A stretch of 64,000 nucleotides of DNA from the NCBI RefSeq assembly GCF_002355275.1, contig NZ_CP023449.1, positions 1,094,001 to 1,158,000 of the forward strand, written 5' to 3'. The position numbers and the translations under genes were made by a program. Source of the DNA: Rhizorhabdus dicambivorans. Its GTDB lineage: Bacteria; Pseudomonadota; Alphaproteobacteria; Sphingomonadales; Sphingomonadaceae. Below are positions 9,268-17,740 of the stretch, one piece after another (within the stretch, counting starts at the first letter, position 1; each line of letters starts with the position of its first letter). The notes under the pieces were generated by a model. The model saw nothing but the letters and a program-made list of their open reading frames with translations, searched no databases and was not told the DNA's origin.

Positions 9268-9921
9268 TCAGGCGGCAAGGGTGATGTTGTCCTCGACCCG
9301 CGTCACGCCTGGCGCCGCCCAGGCGGCTCGTTCGGCGATCTGCCGCTCATGCCAGCCCTTCACCGAACCGGCGAGGATCACCTTGTTGCCATCGGTTTGG
9401 ACCGTGACCGATGCGGCATCGGCATCGGCCTGGCGCTTGATCGCCGCGACGATGCGATCTTTGACGACGCTGGCATTGGGGCGCTGGCGGACGGTGATCA
9501 GATTGCCGACGCCGACCACGCCGTTGATCTTGCCGGCCACCTTGCGAGCCTCGTCCATCTGATAGGCCCAGTCGACGGTGCCTGACAGGGTCACGAAGCC
9601 ATGCTCCACCTTGACCTGGATCGAGCTGTCCGGGACCAGCACATTCCACTTGAACATGTCGAGGATGCGCTGCGCGATCTCATGATCGGCGGTCTTTGGG
9701 TCGGACGCGTAGCGGACCTTGAGTTCCTCGGCGAGCGCGCGGACGCCCGACACCCGCCGGGCCGCTTTCTCGGCCGCCATCTTGCCGGCATAGCTGTTGA
9801 CATAGCCGGACAGGGTGACGACGCCCTTGTCGACGGCGACACCGATATCGGCACTGTCGACACTGGGCTCCCACTCGAGCTCGGCGATGACGTCGTGCTG
9901 CAATTGGCTGTCGGTCTTCAT
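9268..9921 (-). CDS. Triple BON-domain protein
   Basis: A 217-residue protein built of three BON repeats (about 4-70, 76-145 and 148-215). Each has the V/I-x-V-x-x-G-x-V-x-L-x-G core (GVVTLSGYV, GFVTLSGTV, NKVILAGSV). There is no signal peptide, unlike periplasmic OsmY, so it is probably cytoplasmic. BON domains are thought to bind membranes or small ligands, and multi-BON proteins are commonly induced by osmotic, cold or stationary stress. Its ATG overlaps the stop of the degenerate kinase gene (ATGA), so the two form an operon ending at the hairpin at 9221-9253. Confidence 0.88.
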   Translation of the reverse strand: MKTDSQLQHDVIAELEWEPSVDSADIGVAVDKGVVTLSGYVNSYAGKMAAEKAARRVSGVRALAEELKVRYASDPKTADHEIAQRILDMFKWNVLVPDSSIQVKVEHGFVTLSGTVDWAYQMDEARKVAGKINGVVGVGNLITVRQRPNASVVKDRIVAAIKRQADADAASVTVQTDGNKVILAGSVKGWHERQIAERAAWAAPGVTRVEDNITLAA

Positions 9922-10574
9922 GATGCATGTCCTTTCATACGGGGGGATGTACGTCGTCCGTGCTGGACGGCGGGCTCGTCGAGGGTCAACGCGAGGACCA
10001 TCGGCAAGATGAGCGCCACGACCGTGCCGCGCCCGGCGCAGCCGGGCAGGCGGACGGTGCCATGGCTCGTTCGGGCAAGGTGGCGGGCGCGGAAGAAACC
10101 CGTGCCCTTCTCCGCAATGTGGAGGTCATCGACGAGCGCGCGGCGGGCGAGGAGCTTGTCCATGCCGTTGCCGTCATCGGCGATCGTGATCCGGACGCTC
10201 CTGCCCTCGCGGCGTACGCGCACGAAGATGCGCCCGAGCAGACGGAGCGCGGCGCTCGCATGGCTCACCAGTTCGAGAATCGCCGCCTCGAACAGCGCCG
10301 GCACCAGCTTCACCGGCGTGCGCACCCTTGCCAGGTCGAAGCGCACCTGCGCGCCAGGGCCGCCAATCGCGCGTATCATCGGCGCCATCATCAACAGCCG
10401 GTCGCCGACATAGAATTCGGTCGCGGCAGGCAGCGTGGCGCGCTTGGCGCCGTTCGGCTTGTCCTCGAGCACATGCTTGGCCGAGGTGAACACGCGGAAC
10501 AGGTCGCGCAGGTCGTAAATGAGGCCGCGCTCGACGGGGGTAGCGTGGGTGCTTGCCAATTCGGATGCGGCCAT
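9918..10574 (-). CDS. Degenerate histidine-kinase-like ATPase
   Basis: A 218-residue soluble protein with a C-terminal GHKL ATPase fold: G1 box DDGNGMD, a following EKGTGFFRAR segment, and a final GRGTVVALILP strand. Upstream, GLIYDLRDLFRVF resembles the H-box (normally HDxxN) with Tyr in place of the phospho-accepting His. The N-box reads ELVSHASAAL with His where Asn usually binds Mg2+. It may therefore sense or bind nucleotide without autophosphorylating, or act as a phosphatase or partner of another kinase. The start is chosen for its GGGAGGGC ribosome site. It forms an operon with the BON gene. No response regulator gene is in the window. Confidence 0.7.
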   Translation of the reverse strand: MAASELASTHATPVERGLIYDLRDLFRVFTSAKHVLEDKPNGAKRATLPAATEFYVGDRLLMMAPMIRAIGGPGAQVRFDLARVRTPVKLVPALFEAAILELVSHASAALRLLGRIFVRVRREGRSVRITIADDGNGMDKLLARRALVDDLHIAEKGTGFFRARHLARTSHGTVRLPGCAGRGTVVALILPMVLALTLDEPAVQHGRRTSPRMKGHAS

Positions 10575-10904
10575 GGGGTTGCCCTCCCGGTCATGTCGCC
10601 GGCGATGATGCTGGCAGACCGCTGGCCGAAGAATCCGTGATGTCCCTAAGGGTTCGCCCCACGGCTCGGAACGGGCGACGGGCGCGACGTCAGTGGACCA
10701 GCAAGGTGGCGACGGCCGTACTACTATGATGTCGACTGCGGCACCGGGACTGGGGCATCGGCTTCGACGATGGCGAGCAGAGCCTTGATCATGGCAATCT
10801 CCAGAAGCTGACCGATGCGCTTCCAGACCAGGGGCCACATTTGGTAACTGTACGTAGCGACACTGCGTCGAGGATCCGGCAGGTCGAAATCATCGGAGGT
10901 CGCT
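10575..10904. other. Divergent intergenic region with TACGTA site
   Basis: About 330 bases between the divergent degenerate-kinase/BON operon and the alcohol dehydrogenase. It holds TACGTA at 10851-10856, 54 bases before the dehydrogenase ATG, in a context (GTACGTAGCGAC) similar to that at 5869-5881. A 38-codon minus-strand frame (10724-10840) has no ribosome site and is not called. Confidence 0.5.
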
Positions 10905-11894
10905 ATGCAGCAGCGCCATGTCATCCGCCTTTTCGGACCGGGCGAAGCGCTCGAAGCCCGTGACGAAGCTTTGCCCGATCCCGGACCCCATCAGCTGCTC
11001 ATCGCCGTCAGCGCCTGCGGCGTCTGCCGCACCGATCTCCATGTCTGCGACGGCGATATCCCGGCACGCTATCCTATCATCCCCGGCCACGAGATCGTCG
11101 GCCGGGTCGTGGCGACAGGGGCAGCCGTCACTGAGTTCCGGCCCGGCGACCGGGTGGGCGTGCCATGGCTCGGCGGTACTTGCGGGCACTGCGCCTTCTG
11201 CCGCGATGGCCGCGAAAATCTCTGCGATGCGCCGGTCTTCACGGGGTGCACGATCGACGGAGGCTATGCCAGCCACAGTCTGGCGGATGCACGATATTGC
11301 CTGGCAATACCCCCCGGCATCGACGACGTCGCTGCGGCACCGCTCCTTTGCGCCGGCCTCATCGGATGGCGTGCGCTACGGCTCGCGGGGGAGGGGCACC
11401 GGATCGGCCTTTACGGCTTTGGCGCGGCCGCCCACATCATAGCGCAGGTCGCCATCGCCCAGGGCCGCGAGGTCTATGGCTTCACCCGCCCCGGCGATGG
11501 CAGGGGTCAGGAATTCGCGCGCTCGCTTGGCTGCCGCTGGGCCGGAGGCTCGGATGAGGCGCCTCCCGTGCCGCTTGACGCGGCGCTCATCTTCGCGCCC
11601 GTCGGTGCGCTGGTACCGCGCGCACTCAAGGCAGTCACAAAAGGCGGACGGGTCGTTTGCGCCGGTATCCACATGACTGATATTCCTGCCTTTCCCTATG
11701 CTGATCTCTGGGGTGAGCGATCGATCCTGTCGGTCGCCAATCTGACCCGCGACGATGGTCGGACCTTTTTCACTGCGATCGAGGGGATGCCCGTGAAATC
11801 GGTCACGCATGTCTTCCCGCTGGCAGAAGCGGGGATAGCGATGTCGGCCGTCCGCGAAGGCATGGTCGATGGTGCGGTCGTGCTGGTTCCCTAG
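10905..11894 (+). CDS. Zinc-dependent alcohol dehydrogenase
   Basis: Medium-chain dehydrogenase of 329 residues, oxidising alcohols or reducing aldehydes with NAD(P). Catalytic zinc ligands are in CGVCRTDLH and the GHE motif. The structural zinc loop is complete (CGHCAFCRDGRENLC). The nucleotide-binding segment (IGLYGFGAAAH) carries a G-x-G-x-x-A pattern rather than the usual GxGxxG. The start is chosen for the GGAGGTCGCT just upstream of the ATG. The family includes AdhA/AdhP-like enzymes often induced at low oxygen. It stands alone, with a TACGTA site 54 bases before its start. Confidence 0.88.
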   Translation: MQQRHVIRLFGPGEALEARDEALPDPGPHQLLIAVSACGVCRTDLHVCDGDIPARYPIIPGHEIVGRVVATGAAVTEFRPGDRVGVPWLGGTCGHCAFCRDGRENLCDAPVFTGCTIDGGYASHSLADARYCLAIPPGIDDVAAAPLLCAGLIGWRALRLAGEGHRIGLYGFGAAAHIIAQVAIAQGREVYGFTRPGDGRGQEFARSLGCRWAGGSDEAPPVPLDAALIFAPVGALVPRALKAVTKGGRVVCAGIHMTDIPAFPYADLWGERSILSVANLTRDDGRTFFTAIEGMPVKSVTHVFPLAEAGIAMSAVREGMVDGAVVLVP

Positions 11895-12359
11895 CACGCA
11901 CCGCCAGCGGGCGACGCAACCCGATATACGGGAATTCCAACTCACCGGTCCTCCGCGCCGCATAGCCTGCGCCGCTGAGGGGCTTGTTCGTCTGTCCGCT
12001 CGCGGCCGGCGGCCAACATGTGAGGGCTGCGGTGGACTATCGCTTCTATGCCAGGGCTGACACGGCGCACCCGCTCGCGCAGGCTGCGTTCGAGGAGGAC
12101 GGCAAACTGAACTCGCTATCGTTCCGCACCCATGCGGGGCAATGGTTCATCATGCGCCGCAGCAGCGCCCGGTCGTCTTGCTGAGCCCGTCCTGCCATAT
12201 GCGTATAGTTCCCGATGGCCGGACCCGCACCACGCAACATAGCCTCGGCGTCGCCTGCCGGATGGGACTCAATCCCGTCCCTGCCGTCAGGCCGCTCGCG
12301 CTCGGCGGTCGCAGCGCATCGCCGATCCTCATGCGATCGGCCAGATCAGGAGAAGATCG
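11895..12359. other. Intergenic region before hsp20, weak small ORF
   Basis: A 465-base gap between the dehydrogenase and hsp20. A 66-codon + strand frame (11984-12184) contains protein-like text (LAQAAFEEDGKLNSLSFRTH) but has no known family and no clear ribosome site, so it is not called as a gene. The gap also holds the TACGCAT-type site at 12191-12214. Confidence 0.35.
12191..12214 (-). promoter_or_regulatory. TACGCAT-type site upstream of hsp20
   Basis: On the minus strand it reads GGGAACTATACGCATATGGC, almost the same as the site at 13771 (GGGATCATTACGCATATGGC). It lies about 155 bases before the hsp20 ATG and points away from hsp20, the one member of the set in that orientation. Confidence 0.45.
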
Positions 12360-12842
12360 ATGAACGATGTGGTTTCGTCTGCTCGCACTGCGCGGGCTTC
12401 GGTAGCCGATGGCGGGCCGGTCGGCTGGCTTCGGACGGAGATCGATCGGCTGTTCGACGATTTCGGGCGTCCGGGCCGATCCCTGTTCGACTTCGCGTCG
12501 CGCGATCCTATGCCCGTCCCGGCTCTCGAGATGACCGAGACCGACAGCGGGTACAAGGTGACCGCGGAGCTGCCCGGCATGGTGCAGGATGACATCAACC
12601 TCGAACTTGCCGACGGGGTGCTCTCGATCAGCGGCGAGAAGAAGGCCGAGAGCGAGAAGAAGGACAATGGCCGGCTGATCAGCGAACGCCGCTATGGTGC
12701 CTTCCAGCGTCAGATCGCCGTCCCCAGCGATGTCGATGCGGATGCGGTCACGGCAACCTTCCATGACGGCGTCCTGACAGTCAGCCTCGCCAAGGACAGC
12801 AAGGCGACCGCGCGGACGCGCAAGATCAAGGTCGAGGCGTGA
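12360..12842 (+). CDS. Small heat-shock protein Hsp20
   Basis: A 160-residue alpha-crystallin-domain chaperone that holds unfolding proteins without ATP in the cytoplasm. The N-terminal arm (residues 1-50, GWLRTEIDRLFDDFGRP) is followed by the alpha-crystallin domain (about 55-150), with ELPGMVQDDINLELADG and the end motif FHDGVLTVSLAK. The ribosome site is AGGAGA, 8 bases before the ATG. Its stop overlaps a degenerate reading frame. Hsp20 beside USPs, a P-type ATPase and dehydrogenases is typical of dormancy or hypoxia gene sets. Confidence 0.93.
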   Translation: MNDVVSSARTARASVADGGPVGWLRTEIDRLFDDFGRPGRSLFDFASRDPMPVPALEMTETDSGYKVTAELPGMVQDDINLELADGVLSISGEKKAESEKKDNGRLISERRYGAFQRQIAVPSDVDADAVTATFHDGVLTVSLAKDSKATARTRKIKVEA

Positions 12843-13100
12843 CGATCGGGCCGGTCTCGCCGTCGGACGGCGGCGGGACCGATCCCGATCTCCTGGTCAT
12901 TCTCGAGCCCGCCCATGCCTTTGGCGGAGAGCGTCCGTCACGCCGCATCGATACCCACGCGGCAACCATCTTCCTGACGGCATCTGGCTCGATGTGCCCC
13001 GTGCGCTACGCGCGCACTGGGCGGCCGCGCGGGAGCCCGGCGCCTTCCGCTCCTCGAGCCAGGGGCGGCTGGTACCGGACGAGGTGAAGCTCAGCAGACG
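12839..13100 (+). pseudogene. Possible remnant of aminoglycoside-phosphotransferase/ATPase fusion gene
   Basis: A GTG-initiated frame overlapping the hsp20 stop reads RIDTHAATIFLTA. This resembles the N-terminal motif (IETHAAxVFLxGDxAYKVK) of the APH-fold/ATP-binding bifunctional family often found in such stress islands. After about 12985 the similarity stops, and a neighbouring frame continues with protein-like text (VPRALRAHWAAAREPGAF). No full-length frame exists. It looks like a decayed fragment. The rest of the gap to 13333 shows nothing recognisable. Confidence 0.35.
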
Positions 13101-13332
13101 CTTGCCGGTCAGGAAGGGGTGGCGGCTGCGGTTACTGATCGCATGGAATGAGAAACCTGCACCAGGATCGCCCCCATGTCCGTCTCCACCTGCGCGCGGC
13201 ACAACGAAATTGTCAGGCGGCATCGATGGGAAGCCGCGCGGAGCGGAAGAATCGGGAACTTTACGGTTGGGGCCGATGCTATTGGGACCATTACGGATGG
13301 TCCTAATCCGCCACAGTCCCCAAGCTCGCGCG

Positions 13333-13755
13333 ATGGTTATCGGGTCCGCCTGTGCATCACTGCTCTATGTCAGCCACATGCTCTTGTCCCCCGCGGATCG
13401 CGATGGTGAAATCGCGCGGATCGTGGCGGTGTCGTGCGACCGTAACGCCGCGCTGGACGTCACGGGGGCGCTCATCGCGACGTTTCGGTTCTTCGCGCAA
13501 ATCCTTGAAGGTCCGCCCGGATCGATCGAGGCGCTGATGATCAGCATCAGACGGGATCCGCGCCATCGCGATGTCACCGTGGTCCGCGAGGAACTGCTGG
13601 CCGGCCGTCGTTTTCCCCGCTGGTCGATGGCTTATTCGGGCGCTGCGGGCTATGTCGACCGGACCATCGCTCCGCTTGTCGGGACGTCGCACGATGCGCG
13701 GCCCGCGCCCGATACCGATCTCCTCGTCCGGCTGATCCGAGAGTTCACGCGGTAG
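13333..13755 (+). CDS. BLUF-domain blue-light photoreceptor
   Basis: A 140-residue single-domain BLUF protein, a flavin-binding blue-light sensor. The key residues of the hydrogen-bond switch are present: Tyr12 (LLYVSHMLL), Asn38 (DRNAALDVTG), Gln56 (FFAQILEG) and the C-terminal Trp97/Met99 (RFPRWSMAY). DPRHRDV in the middle is also typical. No output domain is attached, so it must act through a partner protein. The ATG at 13333 is chosen because it gives the usual short lead before the first strand; an in-frame ATG at 13297 is possible and neither has a strong ribosome site. It lies between hsp20 and a USP gene in a stress island. Confidence 0.82.
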   Translation: MVIGSACASLLYVSHMLLSPADRDGEIARIVAVSCDRNAALDVTGALIATFRFFAQILEGPPGSIEALMISIRRDPRHRDVTVVREELLAGRRFPRWSMAYSGAAGYVDRTIAPLVGTSHDARPAPDTDLLVRLIREFTR

Positions 13756-13767
13756 AGCGCATGGCTC

Positions 13768-13792
13768 TCGGGATCATTACGCATATGGCGGA
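13768..13792 (+). promoter_or_regulatory. TACGCAT-type site upstream of USP gene
   Basis: GGGATCATTACGCATATGGC lies just after the BLUF stop and 133 bases before the USP ATG. It shares a 9-base core (TACGCATAT) and the GGGA lead with sites at 5901 and 12205 (minus). Confidence 0.5.
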
Positions 13793-13910
13793 CGAGCCCA
13801 CCTGACTAACCCTCGGCCCACTTGGTCGCGGAGGCGATATATCGTTCGGAGGCGGCAATGACGGGGCTCCTGAACAAGCGAGCGGCCAGCCCGCAAGCGA
13901 GGATGATGCG

Positions 13911-14738
13911 ATGATCAAACATGTGCTCCTGACACTTCTTAGTCACCCCGCCCCGACCCCTGGATGGGCGCTGGCCGCCGCGGACGGGCTGGCGGTGCAT
14001 CTCGACGCGGAGCTCGATGCGGTCGTAGCGACGATCCATATCCCCGATGTTTCGAACGCGCTCGCGCGCCGGCTCGTCGGCGCCGACGCAGCCATCGCCG
14101 CGGAGAATCAGGCGATACGAGCCGAGGCCGATGCATTGAGCAGTCGGTTCGCCGCTGTTGTCGGATCAAGTGATCCGCATCGGCAGAAGCAGGTCGAATC
14201 CTGCGGCTTCGTTGACCCGAACGCTGTCGCCCTCCACGCGCGGCTGTTCGATCTGACGCTCCTGCCGATCTTCGGTCACCCCGATGAGCGCTGGCTGATC
14301 GAGGGGTTGCTGTTTGGATCCGGTCGGCCGCTTCTGCTCCTTCCGAAGCGGACACGTGTCGCCTGGGATCATATCGTGGTGGCGTGGGACGGCTCGCGCG
14401 CCGCGGCGAGAGCCTTGGCCGATGCGTTGCCGCTCTGCCGGCGAGCAAAGGCGGTCGAGATCATCACGATTACCGGCGAAAAGCCGCTGCCACCGGAACT
14501 TTCGCCCGTAGAAGTGCGGCATCACCTGGCGCGTCATGGCATCATGGCGAACGGCGTCGAGCGACCGGTTGAGGGGGAGGATGTTGGTGCCGACCTGCTT
14601 GCTCACGCCGTAAGCCGGTCTGCCGACCTGCTCGTCATGGGCGGATTTGGCCACTCGCGCCTGCGGGAGTTCTTCCTTGGTGGCGCGACCCAGAGCATTA
14701 TCCAGAAGCCGACGCTCCCTATCCTCATGTCTAACTAG
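13911..14738 (+). CDS. Universal stress protein, tandem type
   Basis: A 275-residue cytoplasmic protein with two USP folds. The first (about 1-145) is degenerate. The second (about 150-275) has the start strand HIVVAWDGSRAAARA and the ATP-binding GxxGx9G(S/T)-like segment GGFGHSRLREFFLGGATQ. USPs of this kind respond to starvation, low oxygen and membrane stress. The start follows GCGAGGAT. A TACGCAT-type site lies in the 155-base upstream gap. It converges on the ABC operon. Confidence 0.88.
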   Translation: MIKHVLLTLLSHPAPTPGWALAAADGLAVHLDAELDAVVATIHIPDVSNALARRLVGADAAIAAENQAIRAEADALSSRFAAVVGSSDPHRQKQVESCGFVDPNAVALHARLFDLTLLPIFGHPDERWLIEGLLFGSGRPLLLLPKRTRVAWDHIVVAWDGSRAAARALADALPLCRRAKAVEIITITGEKPLPPELSPVEVRHHLARHGIMANGVERPVEGEDVGADLLAHAVSRSADLLVMGGFGHSRLREFFLGGATQSIIQKPTLPILMSN

Positions 14739-14791
14739 GTGCGGCCAGGGCTCGCTTGCTGCGACCGAACGCGCTCAGATCATCGCCATGC

Positions 14792-15472
14792 TCAACCCTC
14801 GACCGCCGTGATCCGCCCATCGAGCATTGTGATCCGCACATCCGATGCCTCGGCGATCCGCGGGTCATGGGTCACGCAGACGACCGCGCGCTGTTGTTCA
14901 TGGGCCAGAGTCCTGAACATTTCGACCACCCGCGCTGAGTTTTGACTGTCGAGATTGCCGGTAGGCTCGTCACCGAGAAGGAGCGTTGGATCGTTGGCAA
15001 GAGCGCGTGCGATAGCCACGCGTTGCCGTTCGCCTCCCGACAGTCGATCGGGCGTCTTGTCAGCCTTTTCGGCCAGGCCGGTCAGAGCAAGGAGGTCATG
15101 GGCGCGTCCCAACGCGCGGGCGGGGTCGAGCCGGTTAAGACGACGGATCGGCAGGAGGACATTCTCCAGCGCCGTGAACTCGGGCAACAGGAAGTGAAAC
15201 TGGAAGACGAAGCCAAATCGCTCGAGGCGCATCCGGGCGCGGGCATTGCCATCGAGACCGTTGACGTCGGTACCGTCGACCAGCAGCGTCCCGGTGCTAG
15301 GGCGGTCGATCAGCCCGAGCAAATAGAGCAGCGAGGACTTGCCGCAGCCTGACGGCCCAACGATAGTTGTGAATTTGCCTCGCTCGATGTTGAGCGATGC
15401 ATCGGCCACCAAGGTAACCGGTGGAGATCCCGGAAGGCATCGCCCGAGCCCGGTGGCTGCCAGCGCGATCAT
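14792..15472 (-). CDS. ABC transporter ATP-binding protein, LolD/MacB type
   Basis: A 226-residue ATPase. It has Walker [11 protein letters not shown]-loop [10 protein letters not shown], signature LSGGERQR, Walker [14 protein letters not shown] and the H-loop VTHDPR. The LolD/MacB/FtsE subgroup powers mechanotransmission rather than classic import. It is the last gene of an operon MFP-permease-ATPase. Its ATG overlaps the permease stop (ATGA). The three proteins resemble DevBCA/MacAB-like exporters; the cargo is unknown. Confidence 0.9.
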   Translation of the reverse strand: MIALAATGLGRCLPGSPPVTLVADASLNIERGKFTTIVGPSGCGKSSLLYLLGLIDRPSTGTLLVDGTDVNGLDGNARARMRLERFGFVFQFHFLLPEFTALENVLLPIRRLNRLDPARALGRAHDLLALTGLAEKADKTPDRLSGGERQRVAIARALANDPTLLLGDEPTGNLDSQNSARVVEMFRTLAHEQQRAVVCVTHDPRIAEASDVRITMLDGRITAVEG

Positions 15473-16719
15473 GCCGCCCCCCGCAGGATATCGACCGGGT
15501 CGACTTTCGCGGTCTTGCGGGCGGGAAGCCAGGCTGCCACCATGGCCGCGAGCAGCGATGCACCGGCGGCGATCAAATATTGCCGCATGCCTCGGTCGAG
15601 CGGCAGATGCTCGGGATCCCCGGCGATCGGAAAGCGCAGCGAGCCCAACAGGCTCATCAACCCATAGCCGAGCAGCCAGCCGAGCAGGACGCCTGCGGTC
15701 GCCAGAAGCAGCCCTTCGATCACGAAGAGGAACTGGAGATCGGCGGTTGAAAAGCCGATCGCACGCAGGATTGCGATGTCGCGACGCTTGTCGATGACGC
15801 TGTTCGAGACCGCAGTGTAGATGCCGAAGCTTGCAACCAGGAGAATGGCGCCGACGACACTGTACATGATCACATTGCGGGTCACGAGAAGCGATAGCAG
15901 ATCGGCCGAGCGCGCTTGCCAGCTCTCGGCCTTGTATCCGAACCGCCTCTCGAGGATGTTGGCGACGTGCTCGGCCTGGTCGGCATCGGCAAGTCGGATT
16001 CCGATCCGATTGACGATGAAGGGACGGCCCAGCAGCGACTGGGCTTCGCGCAACAGCATATAGCCTGCCTGGTCGGTCAATCCCGCCTGACCGCGTTTGA
16101 AGAGGCCGACGATGCGCAACCGGCGCGTGCTCCCCGTCGAGGCGGTCGCCGCGACGACATCGCCTGGATTCAGGCCAAGGCGGACTGCGAGTTCCTCCCC
16201 GATGATCAGCCCGCCCTGCGCCGACTCGAGATCGTTCAGCCGTCCCACGCGCAGCCGTTCGGAAATCGTGCTGATCCGCGCTTCGAGATCGGGTTCGATG
16301 CCCACGATCGCAAGCGCTTCCTGGCGCCCGCCCAGCCGCAGAGTCACCCCTCCGGTCAGGCTCGGCGATGCGATGGCGCCGGGCGTCGCGCGGGCGACAT
16401 CGAGAATGAGCTGCCAGCCACGCAGCCCGCGGGCCTCATTGCGCGTCCTGTAACCGCGCAACCGCACCGCGCCAGCCCGATAGGCGACGAGACCCGGCTG
16501 GGGAGGGGCCGATCGAAGTTCGTCGGAGACAATGATGTGAGGCGCGGCGTCGATGAGCCGGTCGATGAAGTCGCGCTGGCTTCCGACCATCATGGCCGAG
16601 ACGGCGAGGAAAAAGCCGACGCCGACGGCAACACCCAGCACTGCCACGACCGTCTGCCGACGGCGCGCGAGCAGGTGCCGCATCGCCATTTCGAAAATCA
16701 GCACGCCCGTCCGGTTCAT
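15469..16719 (-). CDS. ABC transporter permease, FtsX/MacB type
   Basis: A 416-residue inner-membrane protein. One N-terminal membrane helix (about 20-42) is followed by a large periplasmic MacB_PCD-like domain (about 45-270) and three C-terminal helices (about 282-305, 330-360, 378-400). These make up the FtsX/DUF214 layout. It starts and ends with ATGA overlaps with its neighbours, so translation is coupled. With the adjacent ATPase and MFP it should form a DevCBA/MacB-like exporter. The cargo is not predicted. Confidence 0.9.
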   Translation of the reverse strand: MNRTGVLIFEMAMRHLLARRRQTVVAVLGVAVGVGFFLAVSAMMVGSQRDFIDRLIDAAPHIIVSDELRSAPPQPGLVAYRAGAVRLRGYRTRNEARGLRGWQLILDVARATPGAIASPSLTGGVTLRLGGRQEALAIVGIEPDLEARISTISERLRVGRLNDLESAQGGLIIGEELAVRLGLNPGDVVAATASTGSTRRLRIVGLFKRGQAGLTDQAGYMLLREAQSLLGRPFIVNRIGIRLADADQAEHVANILERRFGYKAESWQARSADLLSLLVTRNVIMYSVVGAILLVASFGIYTAVSNSVIDKRRDIAILRAIGFSTADLQFLFVIEGLLLATAGVLLGWLLGYGLMSLLGSLRFPIAGDPEHLPLDRGMRQYLIAAGASLLAAMVAAWLPARKTAKVDPVDILRGAA

Positions 16720-17720
16720 CTAGCGGCTCGCAGCCGTCGCCCTTCGGTCAATTCGGGCGGCGGCCGGTCGATCACCCGGTCGTCGGCTTCGAGCCCATCG
16801 ATGATCTCCACTTTGTCCGAGCCGATGATGCCGAGGAGGAGTCGGCGCCGCGTGGCGCGGCCGGCGCGGGAGATCCATGCGAAGGTGCCGGCCACCGCGC
16901 TCGTGGGCAGAAGAAGCGCGTGATCGCGCTGGCGGGTCACAATGTTGACCTCGACCGACATGCCGATCGGCAGGAGGCGGCCGCCTGGCGACAACCGCAC
17001 GCGAAAGGCGCGCTGGTCCGGATCGCCGCTAGGGGTCAGGGCGCTGACCCGCGCTGCTACCCGGTGATCGCCCCAGCTGTCATTGGATATCCACGCCAGC
17101 TGGCCTGACGAAATCCGACCGATGTCGCGTTCGTCGACAGTGGCGGTAATCCGGACGCGGGAGGGATCGCCGATGGTCATCAATATCTGTCCGGGCGTCG
17201 CCAAATTGCCCGCTTCGACATCGCGCCGGGTCACGATCCCCTCGATCGTCGAGCGGATCACCGCCTGATCGAGGCGAGCCCGGGCGCCCTCGGTCGCGGC
17301 GCGCGCGGCGCGGCCATTGGCCGCGGCAAGATCGAAGGCGGCTCGGGTTATCCAGCCTTGCCGATACAGCGTCTGAGCGCGCGCTTCGGCGAGGATCGCC
17401 TGGGCGGCGTGCGCCCGGACTTCGTCCAGGGAACCGCGCAGGTCGCGGTCATCGAGAATCAGCAAGGCATCCCCGCGGTGAACGCGGTCGCCCTCATCGA
17501 CGAGGACCTGCGCGACCGGTGCCGTCATCCGCGATGAGATCACGACCGGTGCCAGTGGTTCGACGAAGCCCGTCGCGTAGACGAGTTCGACCGCCGATCC
17601 TCGCTCGGGTGAAATGAGAACGACGTTCAGCGGCCGATCATGCCACCACCACAGGGCGGCCGCTGCGAGCGCGACGGTCAGGCCGATTCCCAGCGCCGCA
17701 AGGGCGGACCGTCGCTGCAT
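16716..17720 (-). CDS. Membrane-fusion protein (HlyD/MacA type) of ABC exporter
   Basis: A 334-residue periplasmic adaptor. It has an N-terminal membrane anchor (about 5-24, LAALGIGLTVALAAAALWWW), a lipoyl/barrel-sandwich part (VLVDEGDRVHRGDALLILDD) split by a helical hairpin, and a beta-barrel region. The ATG at 17720 (MQRRSAL) is chosen although the frame runs further upstream through the USP gene's 3' end. It overlaps the permease by ATGA. It lies 20 bases after the USP stop, so the USP gene probably heads this operon, linking the exporter to the stress response. Confidence 0.85.
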   Translation of the reverse strand: MQRRSALAALGIGLTVALAAAALWWWHDRPLNVVLISPERGSAVELVYATGFVEPLAPVVISSRMTAPVAQVLVDEGDRVHRGDALLILDDRDLRGSLDEVRAHAAQAILAEARAQTLYRQGWITRAAFDLAAANGRAARAATEGARARLDQAVIRSTIEGIVTRRDVEAGNLATPGQILMTIGDPSRVRITATVDERDIGRISSGQLAWISNDSWGDHRVAARVSALTPSGDPDQRAFRVRLSPGGRLLPIGMSVEVNIVTRQRDHALLLPTSAVAGTFAWISRAGRATRRRLLLGIIGSDKVEIIDGLEADDRVIDRPPPELTEGRRLRAAR

Positions 17721-17740
17721 GAGCCGTCCAATGATGTCGA

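Noticed and set aside
10724-10840. 38-codon minus-strand ORF with a hydrophobic helix (MWPLVWKRIGQLLEI)
   Set aside because: No ribosome site, and its start is 11 bases from the TACGTA site; more likely promoter region.
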